DNA of 64,000 nt from positions 1,100,501-1,164,500 of the forward strand of contig NZ_CP012184.1 in assembly GCF_001420995.1 (NCBI RefSeq), read 5' to 3'. Below, one piece after another: positions 18,340-29,507 of the stretch. This DNA comes from Pseudonocardia sp. EC080619-01 (GTDB lineage: Bacteria > Actinomycetota > Actinomycetes > Mycobacteriales > Pseudonocardiaceae). Both the position numbers and the translations under genes were made by a program. The number at the start of each line of letters is the position of its first letter. Within the stretch, counting starts at the first letter, position 1. The notes under the pieces are model-generated. The model was not told the origin of the DNA. It was given only the letters and a program-made list of their open reading frames with translations, and made no database searches.

Positions 18340-20347
18340 AGGTTCTCGATCTCCACCGGCTCGATGCCCTCCTCGGGGGCAGGCCGAACCCGAACACCCG
18401 CCCGTAGAAGGCGAGCTCCGCGTCGAGCGCCCGGCGGATGTTCTCCGCCTTCCGGAAGCCGTGCTGTTCCCCGGCGAAGAGGAGGTAGGCGACCGGCACC
18501 CCGCGCTCGCGCAGCGCGTCGACGATCATCTCGGACTGGTTCGGCGGGACGATCGCGTCCTCGTCGCCCTGCAGCACGATCAGCGGCGTGGAGAACGCGT
18601 CGACGTGGGTGAGCGGGGAGCGCTCGGTGTAGACGTCGCGGGCGCCGGGCCAGGGGCCGACGAGACCGTCGAGGTAGCGGGACTCGAACTTGTGGGTGTC
18701 CGCGGCGAGCGCTGCCAGGTCGGCGACGCCGAAGTGGTCGGCACCGGCGGAGAACGGGGTGTCCTCCCGGGCCAGCGCGGCGAGCGTGGTGAACCCGCCC
18801 GCGGACCCGCCGCGGATGGCCATCCGCTGTGGGTCGACCCGGCCGGTGTCGGCGAGCGTCCGCGCGGCGGCGAGGCAGTCGGCGACGTCGACCAGGCCCC
18901 ACGCGCCCTTCAGCTGCTCGCGGTAGGCGCGCCCGTACCCGGTGGAGCCGCCGTAGTCGACGTCGACGACGCCGAACCCGCGGCTCGTCCAGTACTGCAC
19001 TCCGACGGCGAGCACCGGCACCGCCGACCCGGTCGGCCCGCCGTGGATGACGACGAGCAGCGGCGGGAGCTCGCCCTCGGGGGCGTCGCCCATCCCGAGC
19101 GGCGGGTAGTACAGCGCGTAGCCGGTGCGCGGGCTGCCCGCGGCGTCGGACGACAGGAACTGGATCGGCTCCGGGACCGAGATCGTCTCCGGGTGCAGGC
19201 CGAGGTCCCGCGGCGGCCGCAGCGTCTGCACCCCGGCCGCGCCCGGCTCCCCCGCACTCGCCGGCGCGGGGACGACGCGGTGCACGCCCGGCTCCGCGGT
19301 CGGGCTGCCGGCCACGCAGACCACGGCGTGCGGCCCGTCGGCGCGCACCGACCCGATCGCCGAGAACGGGGTGTCGAGCTCGGAGATCTGCCCGTTCAGC
19401 TCGCGGACGGCGAGCGCGTCGAACCCGTGCGACGACCGCGCGAACACGACCCGGCCGTCGTCGAGGAGGGTGTAGCGGGAGCCGCCGAGCGACCAGCCGG
19501 GGACCCCGATCTCCGCGTCGGTCCGGACCAGCGGCTCGATGTCCTCGCCGGGCATCCAGCGGTAGAGGTTCCACCAGCCGGTGCGGTCGGACAGGAAGGT
19601 GAGCGAGCCGTCGGGCTGCCACTGCGGCTCGGTGACCGACTCCCCGGGCCCGCCCGCGACGACGACGTCCACCCCGGACGCGAGGTCCCGCACGGTGAGT
19701 TCGACGTCGTCCCACGGCATCGACGGGTGGTCCCAGGACAGCCAGGCCAGGGTCGCGCCGTCCGGGGAGATCCGCGGCGCGGCGACGAAGTCCGGGCCGG
19801 TCACGACGACCTCCGGCGCGGACGGTTCGCGCGCGTCGAGCCGGACGATCTCGTTGACGACGTCGGTGGCGGGGCAGCCCGCGGACGGGTGGTGCTCGCG
19901 CACCGCGACCAGCCAGGACCCGTCGGGCGCGACGTCGCCGTCGGCGTAGCGGTCACCGCGCGGGACGTCCGGCTCCGGGGTCAGCGCCACCGGTGCGGCG
20001 CCGCGGTCGAGCCGGTACAGCCGCTGGTCGGCCCACTCGACGTACCAGACGACGCCGGGGCTGCCCGCGTGCAGCCACCAGGCGCCGCCGCCGTACTCGT
20101 GGACCGCGGTGCGCGCGTTCGCGCCGTCGGGCAGCAGGTCGGTGCGGGTGCCGTCGTCGGTGCGGCGGACGAGCTGGATGCGCCCGCCCTCGGTCGCGCG
20201 GCCCTCGGCCCAGATCACGCCGGTGCCCTCCGCACCGGGGGCGCCGTCCGGGCGGACGTCGCCGAGCCGCACCGCGGCCGTCACCACCAGTTCCGACGTC
20301 ACCGGTGTCGGCCAGGACCCGTAGCCCGAGATCGTCACGGCACCCAC
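18336..20347 (-). pseudogene. S9-family prolyl oligopeptidase-like serine peptidase with apparent frameshift
   Basis: The gene encodes an N-terminal propeller domain and a C-terminal alpha/beta hydrolase peptidase. Nucleophile GGSAGG, the Asp region GDEDAIVPP and catalytic His GEQHGFRKAENIRRALDAEL are all in one frame. At the run of five G (plus strand 18375-18379) the frame must shift by one base to reach the expected end PEEGIEPVEIENL and stop at 18336. Without a shift the frame reads on antisense through the next gene to 17522. The catalytic core is intact, so an assembly error or late indel is as likely as inactivation. GTG 20347 or GTG 20338 is the start. Confidence 0.75.
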
Positions 20348-20383
20348 GCTAGTTGCTCGGCGGCGGCCCGGGACACGCCCCCG

Positions 20384-20713
20384 TCAGCGGCGGGCCGCGA
20401 CCGCCTCGCGCAGGAGCCGCACCGCGACCGGCAGCGACCCGGGCCGCAGGACCGGCGCGATACCGAGCACCCCGCGCATGCCCGGCCACCAGCGGACCTG
20501 CCCGTCGGTCCGCACGACACCGACGGCAGGCACCCAGCACCCGGCGACGTCGGCGGGCAGATTCGGGTAGATCTCGGCGAGCCGCGGCTCCCGGCAGGAC
20601 CGTGCGCGCACCCGGACGGTCACGCAGCCCGGCAGCTCCTGCGCGATCCGCGAGCACGTGGCGCAGCGCGCGTCGTGCACCACGACCAGCTCCCGGATCC
20701 GCGTGCGCGCCAC
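20384..20713 (-). CDS. thioredoxin-fold protein with CxxC motif
   Basis: This 109-residue protein begins with a beta strand followed by HDARCATCSRIAQEL, giving a CxxC pair at Cys17 and Cys20. This resembles small thiol-disulfide or DUF393-like proteins. A WWPGMRGVLGIAPVL segment lies near the C-terminus. GTG 20713 is chosen because it puts the CxxC at the usual position. No strong ribosome binding site is visible, and the gene begins 7 nt after the upstream hydrolase stop, suggesting coupling. Substrate unknown. Confidence 0.7.
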   Translation of the reverse strand: MARTRIRELVVVHDARCATCSRIAQELPGCVTVRVRARSCREPRLAEIYPNLPADVAGCWVPAVGVVRTDGQVRWWPGMRGVLGIAPVLRPGSLPVAVRLLREAVAARR

Positions 20714-20720
20714 CCGGGCA

Positions 20721-21404
20721 TCATCGCCCCAGCAGCGTCCCGGCCAGCTGCGCGGGGTGCGAGAGCATCGGATGGTGCGCGCCCGGGACCGCCTCGGGGA
20801 CGACACCGCGCAGCCTGCGGGCCACCACGGTCCGCATGAACGCCGACGGGAACAGCTTGTCGTCGCGGCACAGCAGGAACCGGGTCGGGACGTCCGGCCA
20901 GCCGTCCCGCGGCCACGGCTGCTCCCACGCCGTCGACGACTGGTCGCGGTCGTGGCGCAGCGCCTCGGCGGCGACCTCGTCGGGGACGTCGTGGAAGAAC
21001 AGGGCGACGACGTCGTCGGGGTCCCGGCCGTCCCGCGCGTCCTGGTCCGCCAGCGCGGCGGCGGCCCCGGTGGCGGCACCCCAGCCGGACGCGGGCTCGC
21101 CGGGTGCCGGGACCATCGCCGTCACCAGCACGAGCTCGCGCACGGCGAGGCGGTCGCACACCAGCGGCGCGGTGAACCCGCCGAAGGAGTGCGCGACGAC
21201 GACCAGGTCGTCCGGCTCCCCGTCACCCCCGGCCTTCACCGCCTCGACGACGGCGTCGGCGTAGTCCTCCAGGCGGGCGCCGTCGTCGTCGCAGGGCAGG
21301 TCGACCGGGACGGCGCGGTGTCCCCGGCCGGTCAGCTCCCACATCAGCGGGCCCCAGTACCAGGTGTCGGTCCCGGCCCCGGGCACCAGCGCGAACGTCG
21401 TCAT
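20721..21404 (-). CDS. alpha/beta hydrolase
   Basis: This 227-residue alpha/beta hydrolase has the oxyanion region LVPGAGTDTWYW, nucleophile Ser73 in AHSFGG, and a probable catalytic His in GAHHPMLSHP near the end. It resembles the AbHydrolase/EstC-type family that includes methylesterase-like enzymes. ATG 21404 follows an AGGA site. The upstream region carries a 16-bp tandem repeat. The substrate cannot be predicted. Confidence 0.85.
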   Translation of the reverse strand: MTTFALVPGAGTDTWYWGPLMWELTGRGHRAVPVDLPCDDDGARLEDYADAVVEAVKAGGDGEPDDLVVVAHSFGGFTAPLVCDRLAVRELVLVTAMVPAPGEPASGWGAATGAAAALADQDARDGRDPDDVVALFFHDVPDEVAAEALRHDRDQSSTAWEQPWPRDGWPDVPTRFLLCRDDKLFPSAFMRTVVARRLRGVVPEAVPGAHHPMLSHPAQLAGTLLGR

Positions 21405-21436
21405 GGTCCTACGACCGGCGCCGGCGCCGGAACTCA

Positions 21437-21507
21437 TCGGTGCTGCTTCTCGTCGGTGCTGCTTCTCGTCGGTGCTGCTTCTCGTCGGTGCTGCTTCTCG
21501 TCGGTGC
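21437..21507. repeat. 16-bp tandem repeat, 4.4 copies
   Basis: Four identical copies of TCGGTGCTGCTTCTCG (21437-21500) and a partial fifth (21501-21507) lie between two divergent genes. The unit is not a multiple of 3 and is poorer in GC than its surroundings. The identity of all copies suggests recent slippage and a variable-number locus. Confidence 0.95.
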
Positions 21508-21559
21508 CGCGGCCGCCGGGCCGCCGGTACGCTCGGTGGCCCGTCCGTCAGGAGTGCCG

Positions 21560-21838
21560 ATGAGCGAGCCCACGCCGAACCCGCCCGCCGTGCCGGACCC
21601 GGACGTGCCCGGCGGCCCCGTCGAGCCCGCCGGCCCGGTCGGCGACTACACGGAGTCCGGTGCCCCGACCTTCGAGTTCGTGCGCGACCGGATCGAGGGG
21701 CGCGCCGCGACGGCCGCCGCCGCGGAGGAGCTCGCCGGCGGGGACACCCGCGCCCGGGAGGCGGAGGACGCCTTCGCCGACCGGGAGCGCAAGGCCGCCG
21801 ACCGGCTGGAGGAGATCCGCCGCTCGATGGGTCGCTGA
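21560..21838 (+). CDS. small acidic hypothetical protein
   Basis: This 92-residue soluble protein starts at ATG 21560 with AGGAG 6 nt upstream. The first half is Pro/Gly-rich and disordered. The second half (from FEFVRDRIEGRAAT) is a charged helix ending RKAADRLEEIRRSMGR. No family is recognised; its helix resembles small actinobacterial proteins of unknown function. Confidence 0.65.
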   Translation: MSEPTPNPPAVPDPDVPGGPVEPAGPVGDYTESGAPTFEFVRDRIEGRAATAAAAEELAGGDTRAREAEDAFADRERKAADRLEEIRRSMGR

Positions 21839-22138
21839 GTCCGGAGCTCCGCCGGGCCGCCCTGCCGCGACGACGGCGCCGGGCGGTGGCGGCTGCCCCG
21901 GGACGACGGGGGGCGAGCCGCTCGGGTGACCGCCGACCGGTCTCGCCCGCGCCGTCCCGACCACTGCCGCCCCGGGTGTGTGTCCGGTGAACTCGCTGCC
22001 CCAGGCAGCGATCTCAGCGGACCCCCTGGTCCGCGGCACCGCCCGGCGGGCGGTGACACGGGCGGCGACACGGACGGGGACACGGACGGCGGCGCCGACG
22101 CGGACGGGCCGACGGCCCGCCGCGCCGCGGGGCAGCTC
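21839..22138. other. intergenic region with short degenerate repeats
   Basis: These 300 bp downstream of the small protein gene and of sdhB (convergent) contain no credible gene. A 12-bp repeat (GGCGGYGACACG and relatives, 22049-22084, with two decayed copies to 22108) is the only structure noted. Confidence 0.5.
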
Positions 22139-22915
22139 TCAGGACCCCGGCCGTCGGAAGATCTTGCTCCCCAGCCAGACCAGCGGGTCGTACTTCCGGT
22201 CGACCGCCCGTTCCTTCATCGGGATCAGCGCGTTGTCGGTGATCTTGATGTGCTCGGGGCAGACCTCGGTGCAGCACTTGGTGATGTTGCAGAACCCCAG
22301 GCCGTGCTCCTCCTGCGCCTCGACCGCGCGGTTGCCGTGTGCGTCGAGCGGGTGCATGTCGAGCTCGGCGGTGCGCATCAGGTACCGCGGCCCGGCGAAC
22401 GCCTCCTTGTTCTCCTCGTGGTCGCGGACCACGTGGCAGGTGTTCTGGCACAGGTAGCACTCGATGCACTTGCGGAACTCCTGGCTCCGCTCGACGTCGA
22501 CCTGCTGCATCCGGTACTCGCCCGGCTCGACGCCCTCCGGTGGCACGAACGACGGGATCTCGCGGGCCTTCGTGTAGTTGAACGACACGTCGGTCACCAG
22601 GTCCCGGATCACCGGGAAGGTCCGCAGCGGCGTGACCGTGACGACCTCGTTCTCGTCGAACGTGTTCATCCGCGTCATGCACAACAGCCGCGGCCGGCCG
22701 TTGATCTCGGCCGAGCAGGAGCCGCACTTCCCGGCCTTGCAGTTCCAGCGGACGGCGAGATCTCCTGCCTCGGTCGCCTGCAGGCGGTGGATGACGTCGA
22801 GGACGACCTCGCCCTCGTTCACCTCGACCGGGTAGTCGACGAGCTCGCCCTTGGTGTCGTCACCCCGCCAGACGCGGAAGTGCTGCAGGTGGGTGCCCTT
22901 CTCGGTACTGGTCAC
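22139..22915 (-). CDS. sdhB: succinate dehydrogenase/fumarate reductase iron-sulfur subunit (Sdh1 type)
   Basis: This 258-residue subunit carries electrons from the flavoprotein to the membrane anchor. The 2Fe-2S cysteines are Cys59, Cys64, Cys67 and Cys79 (NCKAGKCGSC...LLC). The C-terminal domain has CIECYLCQNTC and CNITKCCTEVCP for the other two clusters. Its start overlaps the sdhA stop (ATGA). The operon order anchor-flavoprotein-iron-sulfur matches M. tuberculosis Rv0249c-Rv0247c (Sdh1). Confidence 0.95.
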   Translation of the reverse strand: MTSTEKGTHLQHFRVWRGDDTKGELVDYPVEVNEGEVVLDVIHRLQATEAGDLAVRWNCKAGKCGSCSAEINGRPRLLCMTRMNTFDENEVVTVTPLRTFPVIRDLVTDVSFNYTKAREIPSFVPPEGVEPGEYRMQQVDVERSQEFRKCIECYLCQNTCHVVRDHEENKEAFAGPRYLMRTAELDMHPLDAHGNRAVEAQEEHGLGFCNITKCCTEVCPEHIKITDNALIPMKERAVDRKYDPLVWLGSKIFRRPGS

Positions 22916-24810
22916 TGGGATCCCTCCGCACGGTGACCGCCCAGCTCGTCACCGGTGTAGTACTTCTTCAGCTCGTCCATCTCGAACAGGTCGAACAGGT
23001 CGGACCGCATCGCGATCTGCTCCTGCCGGGTCAGCTCGACGTTGTCCTCGCCCAGCGCGGAGCAGACCAGCAGCAGGTGCCGCCAGTCCGAGTCCATGAC
23101 CGGGTGGTCGTCGCGGGTGTGCCCACCGCGGGACTCCTGGCGTTCCAGGGCCGCCTTCCCGACGCACAGCGAGACCAGCAGCATGTTCCGCAGGTCGAGC
23201 GCCAGGTGCCAGCCCGGGTTGAACTGCCGGTGCCCCTCGACCGAGACCGTCCGGGTCCGGGTCGCGATGTCCTCGAGCTTCTTGAGGGCCATCTCCATCT
23301 CGTCGCCCTTGCGGATGATCCCGACGAGCTCGTGCATCGTCTTCTGCAGCTCCTGCTGCACGACGAACGGGTTCTCCCCACCCTCGGTCGCCGTGGAGAA
23401 CGGCAGCAGCGCGCGGTCCAGGGCCCGGTCGACGTCGGCCTCCGCGACGACGGGCCGGCCGCGGTCGGCGTGCTGTGCGGCGTGGAGCCCGGCGCGGCGG
23501 CCGAACACCAGCAGGTCCGACAGCGAGTTCCCGCCGAGCCGGTTGGAGCCGTGCATCCCGCCGGCGACCTCACCGGCCGCGAACAGTCCCGGCACCCGCG
23601 ACATCGCGGTGTCCGGCTCGACCTCGACGCCACCCATCACGTAGTGGCAGGTCGGGCCGACCTCCATCGGCTCCTTCGTGATGTCGACGTCGGCCAGCTC
23701 CTTGAACTGGTGGTGCATCGACGGCAGCCGCTTGAGGATCTCCTCGGGCTTCAGCCGGGTGGAGACGTCGAGGAACACGCCGCCGTGGTCGGTCCCGCGG
23801 CCGGCCTTCACCTCGGAGTTGATCGCCCGGGCGACCTCGTCCCGGGGCAGCAGTTCCGGCGGGCGCCGGTTGTTGTCCGGGTCGGTGTACCAGCGGTCGC
23901 CCTCCTCCTCGGAGGTCGCGTACTGCTCCTTGAACACGTCCGGGACGTAGGAGAACATGAACCGCTCGCCGTCGGTGTTGCGCAGCACGCCGCCGTCGCC
24001 GCGGACCGACTCGGTGACCAGCAGGCCCCGCACCGACGGCGGCCACACCATCCCGGTGGGGTGGAACTGCAGGAACTCCATGTTGATCAGCGAGGCGCCG
24101 GCCCGCAGGGCCAGGGCGTGGCCGTCGCCGGTGTACTCCCACGAGTTCGACGTGACCGAGTAGCTCTTCCCGACGCCACCGGTCGCCAGCACGATCGCCG
24201 GCGCGTCGAACCGGACGAACCGGCCGTCGTCGCGGAAGTAGCCGAAGCACCCGGAGATCGCGCCGTCGGTGGTGAACAGCTCGGTGATGGTGCACTCGTG
24301 GAAGACCCGGATCCGGGCCTCGTAGTCGCCGGTCTCGGCGAAGTCCTCCTGCTGCAGCGAGACGACCTTCTGCTGCAGGGTGCGGATCAGCTCGAGCCCG
24401 GTGCGGTCCCCGACGTGCGCCAGCCGCGGGTAGGTGTGCCCGCCGAAGTTCCGCTGGCTGATCTTGCCGTCCTTCGTGCGGTCGAACAGCGCGCCGTAGG
24501 TCTCGAGCTCCCAGACCCGGTCCGGGGCCTCCTTGGCGTGCAGCTCCGCCATCCGCCAGTTGTTGAGGAACTTCCCGCCGCGCATGGTGTCGCGGAAGTG
24601 GACCTGCCAGTTGTCGTTCGGGTTGGCGTTGCCCATCGACGCCGCGCAGCCGCCCTCGGCCATCACGGTGTGCGCCTTGCCGAACAGCGACTTGGAGATG
24701 ATCGCGGTCCGCTTGCCCTGCAGCCGCGCCTCGATCGCCGCCCGCAGGCCGGCACCACCGGCCCCGATGACGACGACGTCGTACTCGTGACGCTCGATCT
24801 CTTCGGACAT
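22912..24810 (-). CDS. sdhA: succinate dehydrogenase flavoprotein subunit (Sdh1 type)
   Basis: This 632-residue FAD subunit oxidises succinate to fumarate. The N-terminal dinucleotide fold is VVVIGAGGAGLRAAIEA. HTVMAEGGCAASMG lies at the flavin-attachment region, and the active-site segments FLQFHPTGM and GRGTDHGGVF follow. The capping and C-terminal domains are complete. It is closest in features to Rv0248c, the Sdh1 type of aerobic actinobacteria. It lies 6 bp downstream of the anchor gene. Confidence 0.95.
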   Translation of the reverse strand: MSEEIERHEYDVVVIGAGGAGLRAAIEARLQGKRTAIISKSLFGKAHTVMAEGGCAASMGNANPNDNWQVHFRDTMRGGKFLNNWRMAELHAKEAPDRVWELETYGALFDRTKDGKISQRNFGGHTYPRLAHVGDRTGLELIRTLQQKVVSLQQEDFAETGDYEARIRVFHECTITELFTTDGAISGCFGYFRDDGRFVRFDAPAIVLATGGVGKSYSVTSNSWEYTGDGHALALRAGASLINMEFLQFHPTGMVWPPSVRGLLVTESVRGDGGVLRNTDGERFMFSYVPDVFKEQYATSEEEGDRWYTDPDNNRRPPELLPRDEVARAINSEVKAGRGTDHGGVFLDVSTRLKPEEILKRLPSMHHQFKELADVDITKEPMEVGPTCHYVMGGVEVEPDTAMSRVPGLFAAGEVAGGMHGSNRLGGNSLSDLLVFGRRAGLHAAQHADRGRPVVAEADVDRALDRALLPFSTATEGGENPFVVQQELQKTMHELVGIIRKGDEMEMALKKLEDIATRTRTVSVEGHRQFNPGWHLALDLRNMLLVSLCVGKAALERQESRGGHTRDDHPVMDSDWRHLLLVCSALGEDNVELTRQEQIAMRSDLFDLFEMDELKKYYTGDELGGHRAEGSQ

Positions 24811-24816
24811 CTCAGG

Positions 24817-25629
24817 TCACCCCACGATCCGCAGGTCGGAGATCCAGCCGGCGGCGACGGCCATGACGTAGAAGTCGGTCAGGGCGAGGCTGACCAGCGT
24901 CGCCCAGGCGTATCCCATGTGATGGGTGTTGAGCTTCGAGACCTGGGTCCACAGCTTGTAGCGGACCGGGTGCTTCGAGAAGTGGTTGAGCCGGCCGCCG
25001 ACCGCGCTGCGGCACGAGTGGCACGACAGCGTGTAGCCGAACAGCAGCACGACGTTCACGACCAGGATGATGTTGCCCAGTCCCAGGCCGAACCCGCCGC
25101 CGGGCTTGGCGAAGGAGACCACCGCGTCGTAGGCGTTGACGAGCGTGATGAGCCCGGCGATGTAGAAGAAGTAGCGGTGCGCGTTCTGCAGGATCAGCGG
25201 GAACCGCGTCTCACCCGTGTAGCGCTGGTGCGGCTCCGCGACCGCACAGGCCGGCGGGGACAGCCAGAACGCCCGGTAGTAGGCCTTCCGGTAGTAGTAG
25301 CAGGTCAGCCGGAACAACAGCAGGAACGGCAGCGAGATCGCCGCGTACGGCAGCCACCACACGTCCGGCAGGAACCTGCCGAAGTGCGCGGCGCCCTCGA
25401 CACAGCCGACCGAGACGCACGGCGAGTAGAACGGCGTCAGGTAGCCGTACTCGGCGACGTAGTAGTAGTCCTGCATGAACGCGCGGACCGTCGCGTAGGC
25501 CACCCAGGCCACGAACGCGACGAACGTCGCGAGCGGTGGTAGCCACCATCTGTCGGTGCGCAGCGTGCGTGCGGCGATCGTCGCCCGGCCCGAGCCGGTC
25601 CGGCCGCTGGTGTCAGTGGTGGATGACAC
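24817..25629 (-). CDS. Sdh1-type membrane anchor (Rv0249c-like)
   Basis: This 270-residue membrane protein anchors the first dehydrogenase. Around five hydrophobic segments are visible (LPPLATFVAFVAWVAYATV, LPYAAISLPFLLLFRL, FFYIAGLITLVNAYDAVV, LGNIILVVNVVLLFGYTL, TLVSLALTDFYVMAVAAGW). QNAHRYFFY and NTHHMGYAW may supply haem or quinone ligands. A CHSC motif sits before the last helix. GTG 25629 has AGGAG 9 nt upstream. It differs wholly from the b558-type anchor of the second operon. Confidence 0.88.
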   Translation of the reverse strand: MSSTTDTSGRTGSGRATIAARTLRTDRWWLPPLATFVAFVAWVAYATVRAFMQDYYYVAEYGYLTPFYSPCVSVGCVEGAAHFGRFLPDVWWLPYAAISLPFLLLFRLTCYYYRKAYYRAFWLSPPACAVAEPHQRYTGETRFPLILQNAHRYFFYIAGLITLVNAYDAVVSFAKPGGGFGLGLGNIILVVNVVLLFGYTLSCHSCRSAVGGRLNHFSKHPVRYKLWTQVSKLNTHHMGYAWATLVSLALTDFYVMAVAAGWISDLRIVG

Positions 25630-25775
25630 GCGCGGGAGCTCCTGTCGTCTCGACGACGTCGGCGGCCCCGTCGCCCCGGGGGGGTCCCGGCCCGACACAC
25701 CTGACACGACGCCGTGTCCTGTCGATCCTCGTCCGTCGCACGAGGAGCACGACGGTCGCCAGAGCGTACGACCCG

Positions 25776-25789
25776 GATCACATGTGATC
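25776..25789. promoter_or_regulatory. 14-bp perfect palindrome upstream of Sdh1 operon
   Basis: GATCACATGTGATC is fully self-complementary and sits about 147 bp upstream of the anchor gene start. It resembles sites for dimeric regulators. It is not a Crp site in spacing, since Crp uses GTGA-N6-TCAC. The regulator is unknown. Confidence 0.5.
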
Positions 25790-25823
25790 TACGTCGGCAT
25801 CCGGAATGTGACGTGGATCGAGA

Positions 25824-25841
25824 CGTGACTCACAGGTCACG
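25824..25841. promoter_or_regulatory. second palindrome upstream of Sdh1 operon
   Basis: CGTGAC-N6-GTCACG is a perfect inverted repeat with a 6-bp spacer. Together with the palindrome at 25776 it makes this gap a probable multi-input promoter for the first dehydrogenase. The core is close to, but not the same as, a Crp/GlxR consensus. Confidence 0.45.
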
Positions 25842-25909
25842 CGCCGTCGAGAGCCGATCCGCGGAGCGTGACGGCCGCCGGCGCCGTCGTGCGGCCCCAC
25901 CCGGCACGC

Positions 25910-25955
25910 CGACGGCCCGGCCCACCCCCGCGTGCGGAGGTGGACCGGGCCGTCG
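25910..25955 (-). terminator. terminator of the second sdh operon
   Basis: A 17-bp stem with one mismatch (CGACGGCCCGGCCCACC against GGTGGACCGGGCCGTCG) has a 12-nt loop. It lies about 30 nt beyond the stop of sdhB at 25986 and separates the two operons. Confidence 0.7.
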
Positions 25956-25985
25956 GTCCCCGGTGCGGCACGAGGCCGCCCCGGC

Positions 25986-26735
25986 TCACTTCTTCCTGCC
26001 GCCCACCGTGGCCGCGAGGTAGTCGCGGTTCAGCTGGGAGATCACGTCGAGCGGGATCTCCTTCGGGCAGGCCGTGGCGCAGGCGCCGGTGTTGGTGCAG
26101 CCACCGAAGCCGGCGTCCTCGTGGGTCTCCACCATGTTGACGACGCGCTCCCACCGCTCGGGCTGGCCCTGCGGCAGCTCCCCGAGGTGGGTCAGCTTCG
26201 CCCCCAGGAACAGCGACGCCGACCCGTTCGGGCAGGCCGCGACGCAGGCACCGCAGCCGATGCAGTTCGCCGCGGCGAACGAGCGGTCGGCCTGCGCCTT
26301 CGGCACGGCGTTGGCGTTGGCCTCCGGGGCCGAGCCGGTGTTCGCCGAGACGTAGCCGCCCGCCTGGATGATCTTGTCGAAGGAGCCCCGGTCGACGACC
26401 AGGTCCTTGATCACCGGGAACGACCACGACCGGAACGGCTCGATGACGATGGTGTCGCCGTCGGAGTAGTGCCGCATGTGCAGCTGGCAGGTGGTCGTCG
26501 CCCGCTGCGGGCCGTGCGGCTGGCCGTCGATGACCATGCTGCAGGCACCGCAGATGCCCTCACGGCAGTCGTGGTCGAACGCGACCGGCTCGTCGCCGGA
26601 GAGGATGAGCCTCTCGTTGAGCACGTCCAGCATCTCGAGGAACGACATGTCCTCGTCGGCCTCGACGTCGTAGGTGGCCAGGCGACCCTTGTCGACCGCG
26701 TCGCGCTGACGCCACACCTTCAGAGTCAGTTTCAC
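25986..26735 (-). CDS. sdhB: succinate dehydrogenase iron-sulfur subunit (b558 type)
   Basis: This 249-residue subunit has 2Fe-2S ligands Cys57, Cys62, Cys65 and Cys83 ([10 protein letters not shown]...TTC). The C-terminal motifs [12 protein letters not shown] and [12 protein letters not shown] are followed by a short helical end. GTG 26735 is the start, 11 bp after the flavoprotein gene. It belongs to the type paired with cytochrome b558 anchors (Corynebacterium and Bacillus sdhCAB) and is clearly different from the subunit at 22.1 kb. Confidence 0.95.
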   Translation of the reverse strand: MKLTLKVWRQRDAVDKGRLATYDVEADEDMSFLEMLDVLNERLILSGDEPVAFDHDCREGICGACSMVIDGQPHGPQRATTTCQLHMRHYSDGDTIVIEPFRSWSFPVIKDLVVDRGSFDKIIQAGGYVSANTGSAPEANANAVPKAQADRSFAAANCIGCGACVAACPNGSASLFLGAKLTHLGELPQGQPERWERVVNMVETHEDAGFGGCTNTGACATACPKEIPLDVISQLNRDYLAATVGGRKK

Positions 26736-26746
26736 GTCTGCTCGCC

Positions 26747-28714
<1,968 letters not shown>

Positions 28715-28717
28715 GGA

Positions 28718-29440
28718 TCAGACCACTCCGAACGTGACGGCGAGGGGCACCGAGACGAACCCCAGGGTGAGCACGACGGCGAACACCGTGGCCACCGTCT
28801 TGATGGTGCGCTCACGGCTGTTGCTGGACCACCCGAGGGTCTGGATGCCGGAGAAGATGCCGTGCTGGACGTGGAAGCCCAGCGCGACGACGGACAGCAC
28901 GTAGAACAGCGTCACGTACCAGCGGTGGAGGGTGAAGTCGGCCGCGAGGTTGTCGTACGCCTGCAGGTGCACGCCGTTCGGGTTGAGCGTGCCCGCCGTG
29001 AGGTCGAGCAGGTGGTAGATCACGAACAGCACGATGATGACCCCGCCCCAGCGCATGGTGCGGGCCGCGTAGCTGCCCTTGACCTTGTAGGAACCACCCG
29101 CGTACTTGATCGGGCGGGCCCGCTTCGCGCGCAGGGCCAGCACGGTGGCCGACCAGATGTGCGCGATCACCGACACCAGCAGGACCACGCGGACGATCCA
29201 GAGCATGCCGCCGTAGGGCAGCGCGGGCTCGAGGATCGTGCGCAGCCAGGCCGCGTAGTGATCGATCGACTCCGGCCCGAAGAAGATCTTCAGGTTGCCG
29301 ATCATGTGCAGGACGACGTAGAGCAGCAGGAAGACGCCGCTCACCGCCATCACGAGTTTCAGGAACGCGCTCGGCGTGCGCGGACGCCGGGGCTTGGCTG
29401 CAGTCTTGGCTGCACCGCCCGCCCGGGACTTCTCGGACAT
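28718..29440 (-). CDS. sdhC: succinate dehydrogenase cytochrome b558-type anchor
   Basis: This 240-residue anchor has five membrane helices and a basic, Ala-rich start. Probable haem-ligand histidines sit inside helices: VVLHMIGN, VIAHIWSA, VIYHLLDL and GFHVQHGIF. This is the sdhC_b558 family, in which one polypeptide binds two haems and links to menaquinone. ATG 29440 is chosen; the ribosome binding site is weak and upstream GTGs in frame are possible. The gene is divergent from the LysR regulator. Confidence 0.92.
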   Translation of the reverse strand: MSEKSRAGGAAKTAAKPRRPRTPSAFLKLVMAVSGVFLLLYVVLHMIGNLKIFFGPESIDHYAAWLRTILEPALPYGGMLWIVRVVLLVSVIAHIWSATVLALRAKRARPIKYAGGSYKVKGSYAARTMRWGGVIIVLFVIYHLLDLTAGTLNPNGVHLQAYDNLAADFTLHRWYVTLFYVLSVVALGFHVQHGIFSGIQTLGWSSNSRERTIKTVATVFAVVLTLGFVSVPLAVTFGVV

Positions 29441-29507
29441 GGTGACCACGGAGACCAGTGGACATACCAACGAGTGGGACCGTCCAATGCATCGAGCGGT
29501 CAACTGT

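Noticed and set aside
25776..25841. Crp/GlxR binding sites before the Sdh1 operon
   Set aside because: The spacing is wrong: one palindrome is TCAC-N2-GTGA and the other GTGA-N8-TCAC rather than GTGA-N6-TCAC. They are kept only as unassigned operators.
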